Assembly: GCF_000002595.2 (NCBI RefSeq)
Contig: NC_057015.1
Location: 1,152,718-1,216,717 of the forward strand
DNA from: Chlamydomonas reinhardtii
Taxonomy: Eukaryota > Chlorophyta > Chlorophyceae > Chlamydomonadales > Chlamydomonadaceae
DNA: 64,000 nt
Direction of reading: 5' to 3'
Positions 23,601 to 35,746 of the stretch are shown here, in pieces; position 1 is the stretch's first letter; each line of letters starts with the position of its first letter. The notes beneath the pieces were generated by a model. The model searched no databases and was not told the DNA's origin. It saw only the letters and a list, made by a program, of their open reading frames with translations. The position numbers were made by a program, and so were the translations under genes.

Positions 23601-26600
23601 GGCATAAGTTGTTGCTAGTTTGTGGCCTCAAGCCCACGTACCGCATCATTCCCTCGTGTCTCGCTAACTTTCTCGTTGCTTGCCTGCAGGAACCACCCAT
23701 TGTGGTGGGCCCACTCCATGCCTCGCGCGTGCTCCTGGACCGCAACTTCCACCCGCACCTGTTCCTGCGCCTTTCGAGTTTGGACCCAACCTATGGCTCG
23801 CAGCCGCACCAACAGCGCCTGATGCAGGCGCACCAACAGCAGCTGCAGACTATGGAGGCGGCGCAGACGCACACCCAGCAACAGCAATCGCAGCAACAGC
23901 GCCAGCAGCAGTACCAACAGCAGCAGCAGCTGTCACAGCAGCTGTCACAGGCACACAGCCTGGCCTCACCGCATGCCGCCAGCAACAGCGGGCATGGCAG
24001 CACGGCCAGACGCACGCTCATGGGTATTAAACTGGCTGCCGTGACTGGGGGCTTCAAGCGGGTGACGGCTGGGACGGAGGACGTGACGTCTTCCGGGTCG
24101 CCACTGCCGCAGCCGCCCACGCCCGTCTTGCAGACAGAGAGCCACCTCCAAAACCAGTTGCTGCTCCTCCCGCAGCAGCAAGCACAGCAGCAGCGACTGG
24201 CGCTGCGCAGCTTCGCATTCGACCCGGCTGTAGCAACCGCCGCTGCGGCCGCCGCCACGGCCTCACTAGCCGCGCCAGCCGCCATGCCGTTGCCTCCCAC
24301 ACCTCCCACACCTTCCACAAAATCGGTAGCTCCTCTTCTGTTTGACGGCGCGGCGGCGCCACCGGGGCCGGCGCGGGACAGCGCTCTCATGCTCACGTCG
24401 GCTGCGGCCGTCAGCGAGGCAGGGCTGCAGCCGACGGATTCCGGCGAGGTGCATCTGACCATGCCAAGCATCATGGCTCCCTCCTGCCCTCAGCGCCAAT
24501 TGGTGGTGGTGGACACCACAGACACCGGGGCCCTGCCGCTGGGCGCCGGTGTGGCCGACGGCGCCGGCTTAGGTGCGGGTGCAGCCATAGGCATGGCGGT
24601 CGCGAGCGGGCTCGCCTCCGCGCCCACGGGCTGCGCTGCGGGTGTGCCTGGCAGCGGTACGCGGCCGTTTGGGCTGTCGGGCATTGTGACGGGCGTGAGC
24701 GGGCGGCTCATGCTGCCGAGCCGCGTGGCACCGTCAGCCGGCGTAGGCGGAGACAACAGCGGCACCCACACAGTAGCGCACACGCCAACGCTCGCCGGCG
24801 CGCCGGCGGCGGCGGGCACGCCGCCGCCGCCAATGCACGTGCCGCCGCCACCGTACATTCCTAGCTGCGCTCAGGACGTGTACGAGTTCGGACAGCTGTT
24901 GTGCCGCATCTTTGTCGTGCACACGGACACGCCGGACACGTCTCGTGACCAGCTGCTGCGCATCTCGGCGGCCTTCGACCGAGACTCCCTGTCTGACGGC
25001 GCGGTCGGCCGCGGCGATGCCGGTGGGGGTGGAGCAGGAGGAGGAGGCGGTACTGGTCACGGCGCAGGTGGTGCTCTGCCGCTAGCCTTTGGGTCAGGCT
25101 CAGGCGGCCGAAACCGGTCCGGCGCTCCTCCACCCAGCGGCGCCGCCCCGACGGTGCCCGCCCGGTCGCCATTCAACCCATCCGGCCGAGCGCCCGCCGG
25201 CTCAGGCCGCGCGTCTCCTGCCGCTCTCCCGACGGAGCCGCCACTTACCCAGCAGCAGCTGCAGCAGCTGCTACCAGTCGCGAGCACTAGCATTGGCGAC
25301 AACAACAACCTTAGCCGTGCGAGCAGCGGCCTGAGCAACATGGGCCTGCAGCTCGCAACCGGCAGTCGTGGCGGCGGCATCACCACAGCCACGGCTGCGA
25401 GTCCCTTTCCCCTGCAGCAGCAAGCCACGCAAGCCATCAGCGTCGACAGCCCCGAATCCATTGATGAGGTGCTGGAGGCGCTGTATGAGGTGTGCCCGGA
25501 GCTGTCGGAGCTGGCGGGAAGCTGCATGCACCCCGACCCGGCGCAGCGGCCCAGCTTCCCGCAGGTGCTGTTCACATTTGAGAACATAGTCCGGCCCGCG
25601 CTGCTGTCGGGCACGCTGGGCATCAGCGGTCTTGAGGGCATGGGCCCCGACAGCGCCGGCGGATGGGGCGACGATGACGGCGGCTGCAGCAGTCCGCTGA
25701 CGCAGCCGCACCACGCACACACCACGCACCACGCGCATGCGTCCTCCGCCACGCGCAGTATGGCGCAGGCGCTGGGATTGAGCATGGCGGAGGGTGGTGC
25801 AGCCGGCGGCGGAGGAGGAGGTGACGTTTGCGGAGACAGCTCCGTCAGCGGCCGCACAACGAATGACGGCGGCGTTGGCGGCACCCTCCCACGATCCAGC
25901 GGCCCCCGGCGGGATAGCTCCAACCACCACGGTGCGGCCGCGGGTGCTGGTGCCGGCATGGGAGCGGGAGCGGGCGCGGCCGCTGCAGGCGGGGTTGGCC
26001 CCACTCGGCCCAATCCGTTCTTCAGCAACATCAGCCACGCGTTTCAGTCCGTTGCTAAGGGGCACAGCAAGCCGCCACCAAGCTCCTGCAGCGGCGCTGC
26101 CGCCCCGATGAATGCGTCCGCGCCCACAGCGCCCGGCGTGCAGGCCACTGGCGGCCTCATGGCAGCCGCGCGGCAGCACCTGCGGCACCGGGGCTCGCAG
26201 CGAGCGGCCTCCAACCCGGCGGGCCCGGCCTCGCACGGCAACATGGCGCTGCCTCCAGTGCCGCAGCTGACCGCGCCTGGAGAGGCGGGTGGCTTCGGAG
26301 CCACCGCCGGGCCGCCGCCTGCAGTGGCGGCGGTGGCTGCAGCCAGCATGCTCGTGGGACGGTGTTCGGGCAGCTTTACGCAGCAGCCACAGCGGCACGT
26401 GCCGGCGCGCACGGGACTGCTAGGGGCGGGGCCGGACCTGGGTGTGGGGCGCATGGGTCACGTGGCGGCTGCAGATGACTTCCTGTTCGACTTCTTCCCG
26501 CCCAAGGTGCGCTCAACAGGCGGCAGGCAGGCGTTGATGGGGGTGCTTTGTTTGTTGAGGGCCTGCAAATGTACCGTAGCTGGACGCGCGCTTGTAGGGG

Positions 26601-28548
26601 GAGGTCGCTGCCGGCGCACTGCTGTCGCACATCGTTTGCGACCGTGCAGCGTTCTTGATGCCATGTGTGCCGTCATGTGTGTTGCTTGCTGCTGTCTGTT
26701 GCCGCAGGTGGCTCGTTCGCTGCTCATGGGCGAGACGCCGCAGCCGGAGCGCTTCGAGGTGGTGTCCATCTACTTCTCTGATGGTGAGAACATTGGCCAG
26801 GCTTGCTTTCCTTGCAGCTATACCTCTTCCCTACCTTCCGTTGAGCCTGCGCCGTGCCGTACCGTGGCGTGCCAGGCTGCTCGACCGCACACTCCGGCTG
26901 CACCCCTTGTCCCTTGCATCCTGCCCCTGTCTCTGACCTTGCATTTCCGCGGCCTCAGCCTCCCCCCGTGCGCTACGCATTCTTACAACGCCCCCACTTC
27001 CCTGCCTCCCACTCACTCCCTCGCCTGCCTGCCTGCCTGCCCGCTACTGCAGTTGTGGGCTACACCGACCTGTGTGCCCAGCTGCAGCCTTACGAGGTGA
27101 TGGACCTCATGCACCGCCTGTACTCGCAGCTGGACGCCATCATCCAGGCCATGGCGCTGTTCAAGGTGGAGACAGGTGAGGAGGAGGAGGAGGAGGTGGG
27201 GTTGGTGGGGGAGGATGGAGGATGGAGGATGGAGGTGGGGTTGGTGAGGGAGGTGGTAGGGGAGGTGGTAGGGGAGGAGGTAGGGGAGGAGGTAGGGGAG
27301 GTGAGGAGGTTGTGAGGAAGTGATGCGGGCACGGTGTTGTGTGACATATTCATGTGTGCATCGCAGCCCGCTGCTCCTGCCTATGGCTGCCTGTTGTCGA
27401 TTTCAGAGGCCCCCTCTGAACACCTTGAACACCTTCCTAGGCTAACCGTCGCCCCCCCGCTGCCCCGTTGCTCCTGCTTCGCCGCACGCAGTGGGAGATG
27501 CCTATCTGGCCGTGTCTAACCTGCGCCTGCCGCAGCCCGACACACACGCCCGCCTGTTGGCGCAGTTTGCCTTTGAGGCCGTGCGCGCTGCCACCTCCAC
27601 GCCTATCCACCCCGAGCGGCCGGAGCTGGGATGCGTCACCATTCGTGTGGGGCTGCACTGCGGCCCAGTGGTGGGCAGTGTGGTGGGCATGCTCAACCGG
27701 CGGTACTGCCTGTTTGGAGACTCCGTTAACACCGCGGCACGGGTGAGTGCGTGGGTGCCGCCGCCGTGTGGTGGGTGCGTGTTCCGGGTGTTGTGACTTG
27801 TGGCGCGTCGGCACGAGTTGCAAGGTCCCTGGCTACAACAATGGGTGGGGCAAGCGTCCTGTTGGCCCTGGAAGACAAGTAAGCCTTGGGCAAACGCAGA
27901 CGCAATGCAGCCTGACAGACATGATGGGTCCAACGCGCATTATTTGCTGAACCCCGACCCGCATCCCGTCAACCGCCCACGCGTCATTCGCATGACATAC
28001 AGATGGAGCACAACTCGGAGCCCAACCGGGTGCACTGCAGCGGCGCCTTCGCGGGCCTCATCGCTGAGCAGTGGCCGGGCGCGCGAGTGATCAGCCGCGG
28101 CGTGCGCAACATCAAGGGCAAGGGTCCCATGGAGACCTTTTGGATTGAGGAGCCGCCGGCTTCGTCGCAGGCACAGCATGAGGAGCGCTCGGAGGCGCAG
28201 CAGGCGCAGCAGCTTGCGAAGCAGCCGCTTGTCGGGCGGACCGGGCGGTTGTCAATGCACATGCCACGATCATCCATGCCGCGCTCTCGCTCCAACCAAG
28301 AGCTTGCCAAGATGGAGATGCTGCACCCACACGCGTCGATGGTGGGAGCAGGCGGCGGCGGCACCGGAAGCGCAAGCAGGGAAGCGGCTGTGGCTCCAGG
28401 TTCACACACGAACGTGCGGCCGAACTCCGGGGGCCGCGGACTTTCGCTGGTGGCTACCTTGCGCAAGTCACGCGAGTGGCGCCGCGGCTCTGTGGACAAG
28501 GAAAGCCGAGGGTTCGCCTTTCCGTCCAGCAAGCCCTTGTTTCCGTAG
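17603..28548 (+). CDS. receptor-type guanylate cyclase with kinase-homology region
   Basis: Membrane receptor that should make cGMP from GTP. Nineteen exons: 17603-17720, 17987-18095, 18290-18391, 18659-18773, 19001-19201, 19400-19630, 19838-19891, 20135-20440, 20642-20743, 20954-21208, 21363-22019, 22179-22291, 22437-22957, 23105-23457, 23690-26506, 26708-26783, 27053-27175, 27492-27742, 28003-28548, about 2,349 residues. Signal peptide at residues 1-25. Ectodomain to about 488 resembles type-1 periplasmic/ANF receptors (TFFGPVGFNSYRQNYIHP). Membrane span about 489-509. A degenerate kinase-homology region follows, with pieces HPAMCPILGIVWEWP and MHPDPAQRPSFPQVLF but no proper HRD or DFG, interrupted by a Q/A/G/S-rich insert in the 2.8-kb exon 15. 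In the cyclase domain, metal Asp2043 (FSDVVGYT) and Asp2087 (GDAYL), Glu2083 (KVET) and Cys2157 (YCLFGD) specify guanine, and Asn2164 and Arg2168 complete the site. Exons 3-4 are the least certain. Confidence 0.9.
27176..27311. repeat. GGA/GGT-rich intronic minisatellite
   Basis: The intron after exon 17 of the guanylate cyclase begins with a purine-rich array built from gaggtggggttggt, gaggat and gtaggggag units. It has many runs of three or four G on the transcribed-sense strand, so G-quadruplex formation in DNA or pre-mRNA is plausible. It begins at the splice donor itself. Confidence 0.75.
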
Positions 28549-31161
28549 CGTGCATTTGAGGATGGCATACCGTGCGCATGCAGTGCTGCAGGGCTGGGGG
28601 CAGATGGGCTGCAGCCAACTGTTGCGGCTATGCCGTTGAGGCTACTGGGAGAATGAGAGGGGTGCGAGGAAGCCTTGAGTGTGTTCACTGGTGTGCAAGC
28701 CCGCCCAGCATGTGCAAGGGCGAGGGTATCGCACACAAGACGCAGCAGAGTGTAGTGCTGAGCGGAGAACTACCACACTGGCACGCCCACGGATGTTGCG
28801 GATGCTGGGCGGCATTACAGATGGTTGAGAGGGACTCCTGCATTCACCTAGGTCTTAGCACTCGCAACGGTGAGCGACGGCGAGGTCCGCACACGCGCAT
28901 TGCGGCGTCTCAATGCCTGGTCGCGGGAAGCGCGCTGGCGTATCCTAGCTGCTGGCACGGCCCGCGCTGAGCTGGCTGCTTCCAGCTGGCATGGGGAGAG
29001 CTTTTGAACATAGGTTCGCATGGGCAGTATGAGCCGCCATGCCGCAATTGTCATACGCGCGCATATTGTGGTTTACTAATGCTGAGAATGAAGGGGCTCG
29101 CGGCTAACTTGATGTGTGGGAGCCGCATCGGAGTGGAGCAAGAAAGGAGGAGTGTGGGCAAGAGATTTTCATCGATGTCTCCGGAGTTCAAACCTCCTTG
29201 TCCGGCCTATGTCCGGCCTACATTGCACATAATCTTCACTACATATGCTGGGATACCCGTTTTTGGCGGTCATCTTTTCCGTATAGGCTCTGCCGCGCTT
29301 TTAGGTTTTGGTAGCACCCATTTTGCCGGAACAAAGACGTGATGCAACCCCCAGGTTGATTGAGCATGGTCTGTACACGTATTGGTTCCCTCAACCGCCA
29401 GGGCCGTTACCCCCCCCCCCCTTTTAGGCATTTACTACCGCACGCCACAACGCCAAGGTTATCACAAAGGATAAAACTCGCTATGACACCCCTGCCATAC
29501 GTTCTTGCTTGAGAGGGGTTTGAGGTTGCACTCGTGGCTTGTGTGCGTCCTACAGAACTTGGGGGCTGCAAACGTATTGTGTGGACTTTTGCTCCTTTCG
29601 GATTAGCCAGGCACTGTGCTGCGGGTACCAATGTCGCGGGAGAGTCAGTGCAGGCGTTGGGCATACGGTAGCAAAGCGCGCAGGGCCCAAGCACGTGCTT
29701 TTAGCCCGGCTACTTCAGATGGTCATTGCTGCGGCGGGCGTTGAGATGGCGTGCGTGTGTGTCATGGGTCCTCTTGGATGGGTCCTGGAGTCGTCAGCTA
29801 AGGGCAGCTAGAAGTGAGGTAGACTGGTGCGTGGTCAACAGACTTAACGGTGCAAGTCAGTGCATCTTTCAGCTGTTGTCAGGAGAGGCTGGATGGAGAG
29901 CGGTATGATATGCACGTGGCACGCCCTTGGGCTTGTGAGCAGAGGGGTTGCTCGCATGCACATTGCAGGTTCCTTGACATCGTCAGCGGGTGCTTATTGT
30001 AACCGATGCAACATTGGGCGTCCCTACTGACCCTAAAGCCAGCGGCAGTCCATGGCAGGCGGTATTGCTAGGTCCGGCAGCAGGCGGATTTGGCGGTTCG
30101 GCGGGCGGCCTGTCGGAAAGGCAGTCGTGCACACAGCCACACACGTGCGCCAACGGGAACCTGCAGCAAATGCTGCCTCCGCCGCCGGGTATGACCAGAG
30201 CATACTCCTGGCGGAGCCCGCAAGAGCCCTTGAGCAAAGGATACTTACAAATGACAAAGGAGAAAGCTGGGCACCGCCGATCAGGCGAGTCAAGCCAAGC
30301 AGGGACAGCATACAGTACTCCCACGAACCCCCGTTCACAAACCTCATCGCCACACGGCTACCAGTAGTGCCCGACTATGCTTGCTTCACAGCCTGTGAGC
30401 CTGGCATCAATCCCCCTGTCCACAATAAGATACCAGATCTCAAGACTCGATAAAGCCATGAAGGTGAGGCGCAGCGCAAAGTCCCAAGGGTGGTGTGTCC
30501 GGGCCCGGGTCTTGAAAATCACGCACACGACCTCTCGCCTGTGTCTGAGGTGGTGCGTCCCCCGATCCCCGCGCCTGCACGCACGCGCCCTACGTGACAG
30601 ACTGGTCTTCCTCGGAAAGCTCCAGTACTCCATGTTCCCCTGCGAAAATGGGGGAAGGCCACCGCCTGCGTGTGTAAGGCATTCGTCTCACGCACACTCC
30701 TCATGCAGTGATCAGCGGCGCTAAGTGGTCCGTCGTTCCGTCGCTTCAGCCTACCCCCCACCGTAGTGTGCTTGAAAACGGGAAGAAGCAATGGGCAAAG
30801 CTGGGCACCCATTCGAGTGAGGGGGGGGCCGACGGTCCCATGATCCCCGTCCACGAACGTCGGGGCCCGCGTGCAAAAACTCGCGAGGTGGCGGTCGTTG
30901 GCCGGGGTGGACCCACTATTTTTTCGGCCCCTGTAAAATGACCGGCAATTCGCCGCCAATAATAAGTAGAATAGATGAGTATGTCAAAGCATTCCTACCT
31001 GTGGTATTCAGTTTTGGGCCAGTTCCCTGGACGGAGCCGACTGGAAGTCCGGGACATGGCGGGCGGCTTGTCGTGCAAGTCGCCGGTAGTCGCCCGTGTC
31101 GGCCAGGCCATTTTCCACAAGCCATTATCCTCACCGTCATTTCCTCCACACATACGCTACA
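28549..31161. other. unassigned 2.6-kb intergenic region
   Basis: This is the largest gap between genes here. It must contain the 3' UTR of the guanylate cyclase and the promoter of the kinase. The nearest plus-strand TGTAA is at 29996-30000, 1.45 kb past the cyclase stop. A 12-base poly-C run lies at 29410-29421. Several open frames of 90-145 codons overlap on both strands from 29980 to 30960 with no recognisable domain. Base composition is less GC-rich than the coding exons. A small unrecognised gene or an old repeat cannot be ruled out. Confidence 0.4.
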
Positions 31162-34100
31162 ATGGTGCACAATATAGATACAACCACAGCTATGCCTTGC
31201 AGCGAGGCAACAATCGAGGTCTCGATCTCGTTGCCCGGCCAGCGGCTTCAACGCCTGATTGTCGCGGCGATGGTCCTGACAATGGTATTAGCTTTCCCAT
31301 TGGTAGTGATGGTGTCCTTCCTGCTGCCGGGCCCGCTTCTCCTCTTCTTTTTCTATGTGCGATTCAAGACCGCTCTTCTGGAGGAAGAGTCAACTCTGGG
31401 CGCGGCTGCTGCTGCTGCTGAAAAGCAGCTATGGAAAGACCTGCGCAGCAAGAAGCCAATGGCGACACAGGTGCGTTGACCAATTATTATACTTGCTACT
31501 GGGGCCATGGGTTGACAAAACGGCAACCAGCGCCTTTGAGCCGGCTGCTGACACACATATCCTTAGGATAGTTGACATTATGCGCGATAGGCTACGCGTC
31601 TTCTGCTGCAAGCTGAACACATTTCGCGCGGGATTGGACTTCGGGTTCCTTGGCTTAGCGAGCGGCTTCCCTGTTGTCCATTGTGCTTCTTCTTGCTAAC
31701 ACAGCTGCTCCAACTCATGCACCCGCAGGCCATTGCAACCGACGACAGCGACCTTTCGCCGACTGGCACCACCGTCTGCCTCCACGCTGTCTCCATGCCC
31801 GGCGAAGACCGCCTTCCAAGCCCCTGGCTGGCGTCGCCTGCCAACGGCATCTCTCCCATTGAGGTTGAGCCCCTCACTCGCAGCAGCTCCTTCACCTCGC
31901 CACTTAAGTCTCCGTCGGGCCTCGCTGATGAGCAGGCTGGCGAGCTGGACGCTGAGGAGGGCGCTTTGGACATAGAGCGCGCCGGCGGGACTGAAGAGCC
32001 GGCGACGGCCCAGCCCGCCATGGTGCCTGCGAGAGAGGCCGCCGGCATCGCGCTGGACGGCTGCTGTGAGATTATGATGGTGAAGCCCGCCGACACCAAG
32101 GACGGCGCCAACCTTCTGAGCTCTGGCTCCGCCGCCTCCGCCGCCGCCTTCCCCTCCTCCTCCTCCCGCTCCTCCTCCTCCGCCTGCCCTGATGCCGTCC
32201 AGTCCTCCCTGCGGAGCTCCCTCACATTGCTGCCCGAGCAACCTGCCGCAGCAGAGTCACCATCAACCAACACCGCCAACGCCAGCGCCACCACAACCAG
32301 CACTGAGCTGTCGCTGGGATCTCAGGCGGCTGGCTGGCTGCCCGCCAGCCTCACGAGCGTAAGCACCAGTGCTGCTGGCGCCGCGGCCACCTCCAGCTCC
32401 TCCTCCCTGCCCACGGTCCCCGCTAACAGCGGCCACGCGCCCGAAAGTGCGCAAGACCAGCAGCAGCAGCAGACGGATCTGCAGCGGGGCAAGACGGTGT
32501 TCGCGCGCCTGCACTCGATGCTTCCAGTGGTCGACAACGTTCACCTGAGCTCCGGGGTAAGTCGCACGCGTCATGAACCCACGCGCTTGGGGCAAGCAAG
32601 CCAGGAGCAAGCAGCACGGGTAGTGTGGCACGGGGCCCTAGCTTGCACTGACCGACCACACATGCCCAAGTGCCCACGCGCACAGCTAATCACCCCTTCG
32701 CCTGCTTCCTGTGTCCGCCTCCTTCCATGCCACCCGAACGCTCATTCCATCCCCTACCCATTGTCCACACACACAGAACGACCACGTCGCCGGAGTGCTG
32801 CGCAACACCACCCTCAATCCCTTGCCCGTCATCAATGAGATGGCAACTCGTGGCGTGCAGAGCGGCTTCACGCCGTTCTACGTGCTGGAGGCGCTCGTGC
32901 CTTTCTCCAAAGGCGGATACGGCAGCGTCTGGTTCGGGCAGGTGTACTCGTCTTACGGCATTTTCCAGGCCGTATCTAAGACCGCCAACGACCCCAACTC
33001 CACCACCGAGGTCACCAACGTGATCAAGGAGGGGCAGGTCATGCTGGGACTGCAAGCGGCGGGCCTGGTGAAGGACGGGTGCACGATCCGCGCTCTGGCG
33101 CTGTGTACGCAGCCCGACCCCACCACCGGCCACGTGGTGACGCTGCTGATGGAGCGCGCGCAGCGGTCGCTGATGGCTGACGTGGTGAGTCTGTTGCCAC
33201 CGTGGGGGCCTGCATGGGCTGAATGGCCTGTGGTGGTGCAAGTCCCAACCAGGGAACGCGCTTCCCCTGGTCACACTGCTGGTTGAACCGCCCTTCTGAC
33301 CGCCGCTCCTGCTCTGCCGCTTTACCCTTCACGCACACAGATGGACCAGGAGGCCTTCCGGCAGCGGCAGCAGCTGAGCTGCGACGGCATGTCGGTGCTG
33401 CCCCTGCCCACCGTGTTCAAGGTGCTGGGCACGGTTGCCACTGCCCTGGCGGCCCTGCACAAACACGGCTATGCCCACCAGGGTAAGCATTCCGTATAGC
33501 TGCCGTTTGCATGCGGTGCGGTGTATTCGTTTGGGCGGCGCATGCACAGCTGCGCGCACCCTCAGCTCGCCTATCTGTGCACCTGCCTGCATTCGGTTTC
33601 AGTGCGCATGTACGACATGACAACCGCTGCGTTAGCACGCGCCGCCCGTTGTCCTTTCGCCTCCGCCATCCGTGCCTTTACGCCCCTTTGCCTCCAACTC
33701 CCGCACACCCAACAGACGTGAACCCCAACAACATCCTGGTGCGCGCGGACGGCAGCGTTGCCCTGTCGGACTTTGGCCTCGCCGTCTCCATCTCGCCGGA
33801 CGGCGAGTACGTCGGCGACAAGTGCGGCGGCACCATGCACTTCGGCGCCCCCGAGGTCGCCATGCGCAACGAGTACATTGGAGGATCTATCCCCTGGCCG
33901 TTCGTGGAGGACTACCGCCGGGCCAGTGGCGCTGAGCCGCCGACACCGCTGCCGCCCCTCACGCGCGCCGTTGACATCTGGAGCCTGGGTGCGCTGGCCG
34001 TGTGCCTGATGGTGACGGGCACGGACTGGAACCTGCAGGATGAGTACGTGCGCTGCGGCAGGGCCCTGCCGGCCTACGTGCCTGAGCCCATGGTGGAGCT

Positions 34101-34317
34101 GATCCGCGAGTGCACCGCAGACGTCGCCGCGCTGCGGCCCAGCGCGCAGCAGGTGCTGGCCCGCCTGGCGGCGATGCAGATTCACATGCCGCAGTTTGAG
34201 GCGGCGGCCGATGCGGTGCGCGCGGCTGCGGCCGCGGCCGCGGTGCAGGCTGACGCGGCAACGGAGGCAGGAATGCAGCAGTTGGAGCAGGCGATGGTTG
34301 ACATGCTGAGCCTTTGA
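31162..34317 (+). CDS. membrane-anchored protein kinase (HQD catalytic loop)
   Basis: Protein kinase of 762 residues. Exons: 31162-31470, 31729-32556, 32777-33184, 33341-33482, 33716-34317. A long hydrophobic stretch at about residues 32-66 (LIVAAMVLTMVLAFPLVVM and on) should anchor it in a membrane, followed by a basic/acidic stem. Residues about 104-375 are Ser/Ala-rich and probably disordered. The kinase domain starts near 405: glycine loop SKGGYGSVWFG, putative ATP lysine in AVSKTA, helix-C Glu in VIKEG, catalytic loop YAHQDVNPNNIL, metal-binding LSDFGLA, GAPE in place of APE, and DIWSLGAL in helix F. The catalytic Asp, Asn and DFG Asp are present, so activity is likely, but the Arg of HRD is Gln. 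That places it with non-RD kinases and suggests regulation not dependent on activation-loop phosphorylation. An in-frame ATG at 31096 would add 22 residues. Substrates are unknown. Confidence 0.88.
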
Positions 34318-35746
34318 ACAGTCAACACGCAGCAGCGAGTTCGTGTCCTGTGACGTGGCACGTGCTGCTGCCCGCACGGCGCTACCGCATGCGGCGCGCG
34401 CTTAAATAACAGGATGTGTGCTTAGCACTTCCTTGTCAATGGAGAGGGCAGGAAATGCATACTTGTTTAGACTGAGATTAGTTTAGACTGAGATGGGCTC
34501 ATGGGCTGCCTTATGCTCTTGACCGCGCTGAATAAGTATGTGCGCTATTGCACCCCTGCCCGTCAGGGCAGTTGACTCTTTTGCTTACCGTACATGCGGC
34601 TCGTGCATTCATCCTTTCCAAATAAGATTGACTCGGTGTACCAGCGGCAGCGCGCCTTTTGCGCTTGACTCGGTTTCCAGGCAGGTGTGTTACACGCAGG
34701 GGCCTATGTATCCAAGACTTGACGGTATTAATGGCAGGAATGCCTTCGGGGTGTGGGCCCAACGCCCCCCGTGCGCTTGCCCATCCGGGCGGTCGATGTG
34801 CTTGTGGCATGTGATTTTGCTTTGAGCCTTTACCGTAGGATGCAAGTCAGCTACCAGTAGCGTGTGTAGTCTCGCTCCCACATCCAAGGACTCCCAGATT
34901 ACGTACTATATCGCTGGCAGGTGTTATTTGCAGGCGCTGTACTTGAAAGGTGGGAATGTCAGGCTAACAATTCCTTTGCGCTGTGTTGGCTCATTGGCCC
35001 ATGCCGTATGCCGCCTGGAGGCAGCAGTCCGTTCGCACTTGCCGCCATGACTCAGTGCTTGCAGTGAATGGCAGGCTTTCGAGTAAGGTTAGAGAGAGCA
35101 GAAGCTACGAGTTTCGTGGTGTATCCCGGTTTGATGCCAATGCATGATGGAGTGAAAGCAGTCGTTTCCTGGAGTGGATGTGAATGCGCAGCTGGCGAAG
35201 CCGGATGCCGTGCATCAGCATGCGACACGCGAGCGGCGGCGTTCCGTTATCTATCGTGTTAGTACATGTGGGGTCGAAGCAAGCGCAAGTGCGGACGGTG
35301 CCCGCAGCGCGGGTGCGACCGGCCGCAAACACCGGCCATGTAACAATATTGGTGTGATCTTCACTGCTCCCTGGAGCTAGCAGCTGCATGCAGTCGGGAA
35401 GCTTGCCGACATGCTTGTGAAGGCAGCGGGGGATTCACGGGTTCAGCGGCACGTGCGGGTACGGCACGGGTGCTGCACAGCCTTCTGCACGGCTTGGGGC
35501 GAAGAGGGCCATACCGGCACTTACTTGCACACGAATAGCGCTCTAAACACGAGTTGGTTGTCGCGGGCCAGCCGCGAGTTCGCGATACGCCCCCGGCTCC
35601 GAGCCCCCGACCCTGCAGAGTTTTCTGGGACGGGCCCTACACCCATGACAGGCGATGAGGCGACGCCCTTTTCGCAAGTCCTGTTGCAAAAGCCTTCGCA
35701 ACCCGCTTCGCTTCAGTCCGAATGTGATTTGTAGACTAGCAGCATT
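34318..35746. other. intergenic region between kinase and acyl-CoA-binding gene
   Basis: This 1.4-kb region between two plus-strand genes holds the kinase 3' UTR and the next promoter. A TGTAA at 35339-35343, about 1.0 kb after the kinase stop, is the only plus-strand candidate polyadenylation signal noticed. A 15-nt direct repeat (gtttagactgagat, twice) is at 34466-34494. No gene or RNA was recognised. Confidence 0.4.

Noticed and set aside
25057-26398. Long minus-strand open frames of 324 and 375 codons opposite the guanylate cyclase.
   Set aside because: They are shadows of the low-complexity, GC-rich exon 15. They have no domains, and the plus frame is fixed by splicing and family motifs.
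35411-35734. Small plus-strand frame just upstream of the acyl-CoA-binding gene, considered as an N-terminal extension.
   Set aside because: It ends in a stop before the ATG at 35747, is in a different frame and shows no targeting-peptide or domain features.
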